Source: Psococerastis gibbosa (Eukaryota > Arthropoda > Insecta > Psocodea > Psocidae). From it: a stretch of 64,000 bases of DNA. Below are positions 23,301 through 35,300 of the stretch, one piece after another (position 1 is the stretch's first letter; the number at the start of each line of letters is the position of its first letter). The translations under genes were made by a program, and so were the position numbers. Location of the stretch: positions 5,140,855-5,204,854 of the forward strand of contig OZ020491.1 in assembly GCA_963971405.1 (NCBI GenBank), written 5' to 3'. Under the pieces are notes generated by a model. The model had not been told where the DNA came from. It did not search any database and saw only the letters and a program-made list of their open reading frames with translations.

Positions 23301-26300
23301 AAGTGGTTTTTACGAAATGTCTGTCTGTCTGTCGCTCTGTCGCTCTGTCTGTCTGCCTGTTCGTCGATTTCCGGGCAAACTACTCAGTCGATTTTGATGA
23401 AATTCGGCATGTAGGTTCACAAAAATTATGCCTCGGGACCATTTTTTTTTTAATTTGGGCTATCTCAAGTTGGGGGGGAGGGGGGGTTTTATTCTCAAAA
23501 ACTCAAAAAAACGTCTAAAAAAATTATTTCTCAAAAACGGCTCCAACGATTTCTTTTAAAATCTCATATATTGTAGTTGTTATTAATGTTGAAAAATTCG
23601 GGGGGTCGCTTGCCCCTTGATAGTTTGCTTCTGGGGGTAAAAAAATAAAAATAACTACATTTTAATGAAAAATGACTAAAATATAATTTTTCTGCGAAAC
23701 CTTTCTATCGATGTTTTCTACCTTCAGGCATGTTTTAGGTGTTAAATTGAGAAACGAAACCGGATAGGTTGCTTTCCCAGAAAAGTATTTGGTGTTGTAC
23801 AAAAAAATGTTTTTTTGAAAAAATGATAGAAAATTCACGCTCAAATGCATTGCGTGCCCTGCCAGTATTGCTGTGTGTTAATGTGTTGGTCTGACCTATC
23901 TAGAATTTAGCTCACCTCCAGTGACGTCAGGTGGACAACCCCCCTCCCCCCTCGAGATATCAGAAATTTAACCATGGGAAAATTATTTACCATGAAATTA
24001 CTCATTTCCTCTATCTACTAATTTTGATAAATTGGAAAACATGTTCGAGTAAACTCAGACCGGTTCTTGTAAATTGTACTGCTGTGTTTGTTGCTGACCC
24101 CAACTAAGTAGTTGAGTGTAAGAGAGGGCCTTAACTCCGCTTAACAACTTACTCCTCATTAAATGTTAATTAATAATATATATAAATAAAATACAAAAAA
24201 ATATTAATAAATTATAGCCTATAATATAAAGATAATTTTACAATGGAAAGTGCTATTCAAAATTTGTTTACTTACAGTTTTAACCCCAGGAGTAAGTTAA
24301 TATACCAATCGCCATAGCAGCAGTCTGATCGAGGCGTTTATAATACCGGGGTTAAATAAATACCCTAGGATTATAACGGTAAACAAATAAATTTTGAATA
24401 GCACTTTCCATTATAAAATTATCTTGTTTACCAGTGGATTAAATAAATACCGGTATTATAAACGCCCCGTTCAGGCTGCAGCCCACTGGTTTAACCTGGG
24501 ATTAAAAATGTAAACAAGATAATTTCATAATGGAAAGTGATATTCAAAATTGTTTTGTTTACATTTTAACCCCCAGGATTAAGTTAATACTAAACGGCAT
24601 TGTAGACGCGCTGAAATATATATATAAACTGTGATAATACACAATACACAATTGTTTTTGTATGTGAACTATTGTTCATTGTTCATTGTTGGGTACCTAA
24701 AAATGACATAATCGAAAAGGAAGAAGTAGAAGATGTATCCCAGAAATACTCTTACTCTAACGTCTTTTTATGGATTAGCGATAGGCCTACTTCACAAAAA
24801 AAATCTATTGTGTTTAATGCAGTTTATATGTTTTTAGGAGGTGTTTAAAGAGCTTTATTATCAAGATAGGGGTTTGGGGTGAGATATTAATTAATTTAGT
24901 ACTCACTCCATGTTGCTTTTATAAAATTTGGAAAGATTCCTCGTAAAATACAAGTACCGTATACACAATATATAAGAATTTCAGTAAAAGCTATGCCAGA
25001 GGCTTTTATAATATCCTGTAATTCTGTTAATGGAAGTTCGAACAACCCCGTTAGGTAGTCAATATAAGTGAAAGAAAAAAACGGCAGAAACTTAGCAATG
25101 AATTACAAAACTGAAGAAAACTTTTTTTAAAAAAAGAACCCGTAATACTCAAACGAGACGAGAAAGTTTTCAAGAATAAATTAAATTACGAGCAGGAGGT
25201 GCTCAAAGCATAGTGTTGAAATATCTCAGCTAACATGCGGAATTAACATGGGTTAAGCTGTAGTAAATCATCAAAAACACAATTAGGTGGGCTAGACTGT
25301 TAGTAAGTTTCTTCTCGGAAATACTCGGAACGATTAATTAATTAATTTGATCATATTTTTTGGCGCTCCGTAAAGCATCGCCATCTTATGGGTACACAAA
25401 ACTAAGACTATGTACCTACTGACAGAAATAAAATTAATCAGCCTTCGCTCCACTTTGCGGCTCGCTGTTTTCGTTCTTTCTTCCTAGTGTGACTCAGCCT
25501 CCCTGGTGGTCCTCATCCTTGCATCTCCCGGTTCGTTCGCCGAGATACGACTACAATAGGCCTGACCCTGACTTACCTCCGAAAGGTTGTTGCTTCGAGA
25601 CCCACAGCCAGGACCGTACCCAGGGTTGAATTAGGGGGGCAGAACAATTTTGATAATAAATGATAGGTACATCTGTAGTGATTTTAGTAGTTTTAGCTAA
25701 AACTGTTACATTATTCATACATTATTCATTACTGTTTATCAAATTTAGGGGGGGCCATGGCCCCCTTGCCCCCCCCCTGGGTACGGGCCTGCCCACAGCA
25801 CTTGCTGCATTTTCTGGTCATTCTTCGGAGGGCATCTAAAGCAGGCGGTCCCAGACCAGCCTAGTTCAGTGTTAGAGAGGGCTTTATAGCCCTAACTCCG
25901 CTAAATTGGCTAAGTAATAGAACAAAAAAGTTTTTATTTATTTATTTAAATTATTCAGTCGTACTCATTCATATAGAATAGTTAAGAGGACATGCTACGT
26001 AGAAAATTGGCACCCCTTAATTAAATAATTTTCATTTTTTATTCTCAATTAAATCAGCAAGTTATTAAAAATTTGGCTCATTTAAATTGTGAAAGACTAC
26101 ATCGTGCATTAGCTATAGTGTATAATCGGGTATTTGTACTTTTCGGTTTTGTAGTATTTTCAAATATCGCAGATTATGGTGCTTAGCCCCCCCCCCTCCC
26201 CCAGGTCCACCCGTAGCCCCCCCCCCAGGATTTTGGTGACAAAGACGTTTTGGAGGCTAAAGGCATAGTATCCACAATAATGAAAGGGAAACTAATTCTT

Positions 26301-29300
26301 AGTATGCTTATCTTACATGAAAAAAATCAACATATTGACCAAGTACTTTCACAAAAAATTTATTATTCAAAATGCTTAAAACCCCAATACTTCAGAGCTA
26401 TTTTTTCCAAATTTTTCTTCGGGGGAGACCCCCGGGCCCCCTTCAATGGTAGGTTTATTCGACGTTATAATAACTCAATTGTACCTCTTGCAAACATTGG
26501 CGTAAATAGGGGGGTCCTGCCCCCTCCCCCAGGATTTCTGGTGACATAGACGTTTTGGAGGCGAAAGGCATAGTATCCACAAAAACGAAAGGGAAATTAA
26601 TTCATGGCATGCTTATTTCACTTGAAAGACATCATGAAAAAAATCAACATATTGACCAAGTACTACTACAATTACTCGAAATGCTTAAAACCCCAATATT
26701 TCAGACCTATTTTTTAAAAAAATTTCTTCGGGGCTGACCCCCGAGCCCCCCTCAGCGGTAGGTTTATTCGATTCGTCTGTATAATCTCAACGGTACTTTT
26801 GCAAAATGCGTAAAACCTCCTTAATTTGGGCCTATTCATCAATTTTTTTCTCCGGGGGAGACCCCCGGGCCCCCCTTTCTTCAGGATAAAATATTTGTAA
26901 AACCACACTTGCCCTTACAATTATCAGTTTTTTTCGGGAGGGGGGGCTCCCCTTTCTCCAGGGTATAACGAGCGTGAAACCTCAATAATTTGGGCCAATT
27001 TATCGATTTCAAGGTTTCAAGGTCTTGGGGTCCTAAAGCCCCCCCCCCTGAAATTTTGGGAACTTACGCCAATGATTATGGTACGTAAAATTTTAGTCCC
27101 TTCTGGTTTTTATGAAAGAACTAAGTAAGGAACCAAAAATTTAATATTTCATATTAAATTATGTATGAAGTAGTCTTCTACAACTTACTTGAGGCAAATC
27201 TTTGATAACTTGCTCTGTTAATTAATAAAAAAAATAAAAAGTCAATAAAAACAACAAATTTTGGGGTGCTTATTTTCTACGTGTCATGTCCTAATAATAA
27301 AGTGTAGTAAATACTATCTTTAAAAAAATTGAAATGCTAATAGTTTTGATTTATGCACTGGGAACCAGGGACGGACCCAGCCCATTTTTTTTGGGCGGGA
27401 TAGTTTTGGATTAAAATAGAACAAACATTATGTAGTAATGATGATATCAATCGTTATTAAATATAAACTTACAATAGATTTACTCAATTTTGGGAGGGGG
27501 GGGGGGCAGCTACTCCCTAACCCCCTCCCCTGTATCCGTCCATGTTGAGGACAGGAGTGATTGGCTTTTACCTCTTTCCCTCTTCCCCATAAAAGGACTC
27601 CGCCCCGTCTTTATTTTTGGGCAACCGTGTCCCAGCGCGGGTTCAGCGTCCTGAAGTAGACTATATTTCTGCATTAACCCAATTACGGATTTCCCGTAGC
27701 GTTGAAATCGCCTTGGTGTACCAGGTATAATAAGGAGCTTCTTGGCATTTTTTTTTTTTCAGGTACATGACTTTCATCGACGAAAATGGCGACGCCCAAG
27801 GCAACTATTCAATTTTGGCGCGTCGGCCGACGGAATCAGATCCAAATGAGTTCGAACTTCGTCCGGTAGGGGTATTCATGTCCCCGCTTAACCAATCAGC
27901 ATTGCCGGTGAGCTTAAGAGAAAATTAAACCCCCCCCCCCCCTATCCACGTGTTTTGAACTAAGTCAAATTTCTTATGAAAATTCATTCATTGAATGTTT
28001 CGGCGAGAAATGATAAGACCCTAAATTACTTAAAGACCATTTCTTAGGGAAAGCTTTCTACACTGTCTCTGACTCTCTGAGGCACTAGCACAATGACAAT
28101 GGCGGAACTACCTGATTCTGACCAATCAGCAATGCCGGTGAGCTAAAGGTAAAATCAGCACCCCCCCCCCTCATGACATGACCGAAGTATGTTAGTGTCT
28201 GTTTCTTAACCGTCAGCAGCAACTCTGTATCTGCATCTATTCGCCTCAGGACGTCAGCATTAGGGACATTACTCTGCATTCATCTTTCTTCCTTTGGATT
28301 ATAATCAAAATGTAGAGGAATATTATTTCCCTATCTTCTCCTCACATTTACGAAATTGTACTTAGTACTAAAACGCGTAGGGGGGGGGGGGCATCTGATT
28401 TTCGTTTGAAAGTCATAAATTACATGGGGTTTTGATTCGAAAAATATTCCACCAAAGGGAATTTTTTTTTAATTTCTTGATTTCAGGCGTCCGTTTGACA
28501 AGAAAATGAATGCGCTGTTGTAAATAATCGTGAGAAAAACGAAAATGGGCTCACGTACCCCAATATTTTTCAAAATAAGGGGAGTCACGTCGCTTCAAGG
28601 TCACTGTCAACAGCCATTAGCACAGCATCCATCAGCAGTCGGAAAATAATTTATCTCATCTCATTCTTCGCTGGCCTCATTAGTTATCTCATTTCTCACA
28701 CAGCCGTTTATTCTCATTTTCCATTAAAAAAAATCTAATCATTTTTCATCACTAACTGCCCACACCTAGCAGATGATTACACAGTCTAATAGATTTTTTA
28801 TCAATTAGGGGTAGGATTACTGGCCTATTTGGTGTCATTTGGGTTTAGTTTTTGGTGTCTTAATGTCGTCAGGGCATGTAGATTAGCGGTCCAGACTCCA
28901 TCTTTCACCAGAAAGGTTGTTGGTTCGAGTCTCATCCTTACCACATTTTCTGGCCATGCTTCGGAGGGCATGTAAAGCAGGCGGTCCCGGGCTTTCCTAG
29001 TTGAGTGCAAAAGAAGGGCTTTATAGTCTAACTGCTCTAAATTGGCTTAGTATCTTTCTATATTAGTTTTTTTAATAATTTACTTTTTATCCCGATTTAT
29101 GCATTTCGTTCTATACCGTAGGCTTTAGATTTAGGGTATGCTACCAGGATTGCTCATGTCAAGACATGTAGAGTAGTGGTACGGACTCTGACTTTCACCC
29201 GAAAGGTTGTTGGTTCGAGTCCTACACTTCCTACATTTTCTGGCCATGCTTTGGAGGGTATATAAAGCAGGCGGTCCTAGTTGAGTGTAAGAGAGGGTTT

Positions 29301-32300
29301 TATAGCCCTAACTCCGCTAGGTTGGCTTAGCAATAGAACAAAAAAGTCAATGTATTTTTTTAATTTTATTTATTGCTCCGAAAGTCTAGGAAAGGAATAC
29401 CGGTACTGGATGGCACCACCATATTCACATTGCTTACTTACTTTACTTTAACGGCGCCTTATCCCTCCCACGGGGTCGGCGGTACTGATCTTAATCTTCC
29501 AGGTGTTTCGGTCTTGGGTATCATCCGGCGAGAGGCCGAGTATCCTGAGGTCCTCCCTCACTTTCATTTCAAGGGACATCCTCGGTCGTCCTATAGGTCT
29601 TGGGCCTTCCACCGTGTAGTCCCTCGCACATTGTAGCAGGTGTCATTCACATTGCTTGGCTGCGGGTTACTATGGCGATTAGTATTACCTTATTCTCTGG
29701 GTTAAAAATGTAAACAAGACAATTTTGAATAGCACTTTCCATTCCCAGGTTAAGATTTAAAATAATCGCCATTGTAGGCCTGCAGCTCGATCATGGCGAT
29801 TTGGGATTATTATAAAATCGGGTTTATTCAATTATTTTAAACAAATTAATGCAAAACGCGCGGGAAATTCAAATTGATAAATCAATCCTCGGCTATATTT
29901 TTGGTGAGTTTTCAATTTTTTCCCCGCTAGATGTTGGCACATTAATTTAAATTCTTTATTATAATTCAAAATGTTACCTGTACATTTTAATGTTTATTGG
30001 CAAAATTTTAAATTTAAAATTTTAAATGATAAAACAATGCACCCATTCTCTTGTATTCCAATCATAATTTATTAATTTGAATTCCCCGCGCGTATTTGAA
30101 CACAGTCACGTGACACCTTGCTAATGCGGCTGTAAGAAATTAACCCCGGTATTATAATATTTCCAAATCGCCATGATCGGGCTGCGAGTAGTATTCCTCA
30201 CTAGGGATCCAACGATACTACTGATATAATACTAGTATCGATACTTTTCTTTCGATACCACTAGTATTGATACCCGATACTTTTCATTCAATACTTGCAG
30301 GTATCGATACATATTTGCTGGTATTGAATCAAATAATACCTACCACACAACTAAACTTTTTCCCGCTATTTTTTTTAAATTTTTAATTTTCAAAATAGTC
30401 ACCAACCTGCTGTGTGAGTGTTCTTTCGTAAGCTAAGTATAGAGGTTGGTCTAGGTTAATTTTGCGCGCTTGATTGTTTAGAAATTGTAATTTGCAATTC
30501 CCCAGTTTTTTTTATATTGAATTTAAGTTATTTTTAGTCATTAAATAAATTTTATTTATTTATTTAAAGAAGTTACCAGAATTTTTCAAAGGCCTGATAC
30601 CCTGGGTCCATGGATGCACCCCTGCGAGCTGGCATTCCATTCGATACCAATACCTCATGGTATCGATACTTTTCTTTCAATACAATACCAGTATCAATAC
30701 CTACCATTCAATACTGGTATCGATACAAGAATCGATACATTTGTAAAAATTTGGATCCCTATTCCTCACTGAGACTGAGGGAGCACCCTTATCATCCCGA
30801 GCGGTCTTACTTCTTGGAATTTTCCCGAGAGCTAGCGACATCTTGCGTACCAATACAAGTACCTATTTTATTTTTTATTTTTTAAGGAGCTGCAGCTGTC
30901 TGAAGAACTTGTTTGGGTGAAGGGCAGTCCTCCACTGCCAGAACCTCTTTGTGGTTTTACAGGCGATAAATGTATCAGTAAGTATAAAAAACTTACGAAA
31001 TCATTCAAAAAGTAGGGTGCACAGCGTTCAAATTGCTCGAACTGCAAGTTTTACTGCAATATTTCCAACAAAATATACTATAAGCATGTGTTTGTAAGCT
31101 ATATCAATGACTTTTCTAGTAGCATAGTGCGTTTTGCCTCAAACTTCATGTGGCATTGGACGTTTATCCAGTGTAACTACATTTTGCCCTTCATACGCAA
31201 AGCATTGGTTACAGTGGGTTGCTCTAATGAATTTTATTTGAAATTAGAGAACTAAGAAAAATCTGCTCTAGGCAGGATTCAAACCCTTATATGCCGGGGC
31301 ATCGTGTCCAGTGGCGTAGCCAGGTAGCCAGGGGGGGGGGGGGGGGGTCAGCGGGGTCCGGACCCCCCTCCCCAAAATTTAGCAAAATAGCAATTATTTT
31401 TGATATTTGTCTCAAAAAAAAATCGCCGGGGAGACCTCGACCCCCCCTTTTTCCAGTTTTGTTAATCAAGTTATCGTCTGCAAAATCAAAATTTTTTGCC
31501 GATAAACTATTTCAGGCCTATCTTTTAAAAAACAATCCCCGTGGGGGGGGGGGCGCCAAATGAAACACCACCTCATTCGAAAACCTTAAGTAGCGTAGCG
31601 TAAGCGGGCTAACTTTATGAAAACTGGACCCCCAAAGAAAAATTCTGGCTACGCCACTAATCGTGTCACCTCTTACAATACACGATTGTGGGCTCGAATT
31701 CCAACAAGCCTCGATTTTTCTTGATTCTCTAATTGCGGTTAGTGAGGAGGGTTGCCTCTCCAAAATCGAAATTAGAGGATTTTGAAGAAAAAAAACTAGT
31801 CTTCTCTATGGATTCAAACACACACCTCTCTAGCAGGCGCGGATCTACGGGGGGGGGGGGGGGGGGCTATGGGGGCCCCCCATTAGGGTCCTCAAAATGC
31901 GTAAAACCACACTATTTCAGTCCTATTTTTCACAAATTTTCTCCCGGGGGAGAACCCCGGGCCCCCCTTGTCAGCGTTTGTATTAATTACCTATAATATA
32001 GAACCCTTATTGCTCTGAAAATGCGAAAAAATCCCAATATTTCAGCCCTATTTTTAAAAAAAAATCGAAATTTAATCTTAGCCCCCTCCTTAGTCTCATT
32101 CTAGATCCGCGCCTGCTCTCCAGGGCGTCGTTTTGTCTCTTCAATCAAAGGCGCTTATTCCTCCTACGTCAATAGTCAATAGTAAATGTGGTATTGACGT
32201 GGTAGCAGACATTTTTAGACTATCTTTAATATCTACTAAAACGTCAATACCACATTTACTATTGACTATTGACGTAGCGCCTAAGTCAATGTACCTAATA

Positions 32301-35300
32301 AATTGATAATGCACTTTATTTCATGTAGAGTAGTGGAACGGACTATGACTTTCACCCGAAAGATTTTTTCGTTCAAGTCTTATACCATCTAGATTTTATG
32401 GCCATGCTTCGGAGGGCATGTAAAGCAGGCGGTCTCGGGCTTTCCTACTTGAGTGTGAGAGAGGGCTTTGTAATGGCCCTAAAAGTCATTATTTATTTAT
32501 TTCTTTGGTTTCGTGTTGTTTAGATGAGCATTCTCAGAGGGGCTGGCTGATCAGTGGCGTACTCATGTTCCTAGCCTCGGCGGGTGCCCTGGTCTTCTAC
32601 AAATTTTGGCGGTACGAACAAGAGCTAGACAGTTTGCTGTGGAAACTCGATTTCAAAGACATACAAGTTACCAGCCACGGTGAATCCTCGCATAAGCTCA
32701 CTAGGTATACTAGTTGCTCAGTCTAATTGTTGTTGTTTTTTTTTCAATGAGGTTCTGTAGGGACAGTTTTGGTCACTAGGTTCGCTGACGACAAACCGAT
32801 ATCCACATTATTCAAAATGGCCGCCGTTTGCGTGTGAAAGCTAAGCTCTAATTAATTATATAATTAATTAGCATCTAATTAATTCTTTTAATATTTTTTA
32901 TAATATTTTTACTATGCCGGGACCTTGTTTCGCTGCATATAATTTAATAAATATATTCTCCATGATTTATAGAAAAATAATACGTAATTAAAAATAATTT
33001 TAAAATATTATTGAGGCTTATGGAAAAATCAACGCTTTGATATCATTGCAACTGGTGCTGCCATCTACAAAATGACGTCACAAATGAACCTCATTAGGGG
33101 TATGCCTACTCACTTATTTTGGGTAGTTTGGGAATAGTCGTTGATGTCTTCTTGTCGTCAGAACATGTAGAGTAGTAGTAGTACAGACTCCAAACTTCAA
33201 CCGAAAGGTTGTTGGCTTGAGTCCCACACTTGCTAGATTTTCTGGCTGTGCTTTGGAGGGCATGTAAAGCAGGTAGTCGGGCCTTTCTAGTTGAGTGTAT
33301 GCGAGGGCTTTGTAGCTCTAACTCCGCTAGGTTGGCTTAGTAATAGAATAAAAAAATCAATATTTATTTTATTTATTTTTATTATTTATTTCAGAGCAAC
33401 GCATCCCCTAATCCGAACAAGTCAAGTGTCTCTGAGTTCGAATCCAGACTCGGATTTCCGGTTTAGCGCAATTTACACGACGATTGGCGTCTACAAAGGA
33501 CGCGTTTTCGCCATTAAACGCGTATTAAAAAAATCTATTGACATCACAAGGGAAATGAAGAAGGAACTCAAAATGGTGAGCGTTGATTTTCAATATAAGC
33601 GTATTTATTTAATAATTCACAATATTGTCTGTCCATCTGTCCCCCTTGAACAATTTCGTAGCGTAAGTTGAACATAGAGGAGGAGGGGGTGTAGCTTTAT
33701 AAGCCTACATCCGCTGGTGGACATTTGCTGAGTTATATATAGAAGCGATGGAACATTCGAGCGCCAAAAATTTGTTTTGAATCCTGAAACCACCTGCTTC
33801 GTCTTTTCAATGGCTACCAAAAAACTAATATAGTCTAATACACTAGAAGAACCATTGGCGCTAGTGTCGCATGGTCATTTGACTTCCACCATTTTTGGGT
33901 TCACAGCAGGGGGTATTTGTATATATTTAAAAACTAAGAGAAAATACCTTTTTGTTGCCCTGTTATTATTGCCTATAATTTAATGTCGCATTTGCTGTTT
34001 TGGATGATTGAACTTATTTGATGCTATTGTTTATTTTTAATCCACATAATTTTCCGCTATTTTGGGAAAGCATATTCATCATAATAGTGAAGTTAGACAG
34101 CCTGAATATTTAATAAAGACACATTTTTTTTTGTTTTAAAAATCTTGGGCTAGGTACCATAAGATAACTATACAGTTTCATTTGGCGCGAAAATTTGAGA
34201 CCAAAAGATGGCGGATCTTCTATTGATCCCCACTTCCGTAAGCAAATCATATGGAGGTGTAGGGGCTCGATGGCTACTCATAAAAAGCCGTGATTGGTGG
34301 CCCCAGAAATTTCAAAATATACTTTTGGCGGGAATTTAATGTTCCGTCTCTCTATATAGCACTCTAGACTGCGGCATAAGCTAACAATGATTGTACATAT
34401 TCTCGAATCAGAGAACACGTTTTACATCGCGCAAGTGCGAACTTCCTGACTATGCACGCTTATATGACATTCGCTGAAATACCTGCACGCTCAAAAACTA
34501 GAATATAATAATAATAGTACATAGTAATTGTGTATTTACCAGAAATCATTTGACAAATACAATTATGAGAAAATAAATTAATTTCCGGCAGTATAGCATT
34601 GACGGCAATGAGCGTAAGCCCATATTATCGAAAAAAATATTTTTCAACCAAGCATTGTTATGACGCTTGTCCCCCTCCCCTCCCCCCATCCTAGCTGTTG
34701 GTGTTGTTCTGTAACATTCCGTACATAATTATAGGTACATTTTCAGTGGTGAAGTAGTATTTTAATGGTGGGAAAAGGTGTTAAGTCACCTCAAAAGAGA
34801 TTTCGTCATGGAAGAAGTTCCTATCCCCCATTATTCTAATATATTTTGAGTATTTGATTACTACCGTAATCTTCTACCGGCTTACAAAATCAAGTCCATT
34901 TAATGTGTGTTAACTCCTTCTTCCACTGTATGCTATATGTATACAATATATTTCCCTGGGAAACCATACACATTCCACTGTTTTTTTTATTATACTACCG
35001 TCTTCTTCTACCGGCTTATAAAATCTAGTCCATTTAATTTGTGTCAACTCCTTCTTCCACTATATCCTATGTAGGTATTCAATATATTTCCCTGGGAAAC
35101 CATACACATCCCACTGTTTATTTGATTACTACCGTCTTCTTCTACCGGCTTACAAAATCAAGTCCATTTAATGTGTGTCAACTCCTTCTTCCACTATATC
35201 CTATGTATTCAATATATTTCCCTGGGAAACCATACACATTCCACTGTTTTTTTTATTATACTACCGTCTTCTTCTACCGGCTTATAAAATCTAGTCCATT

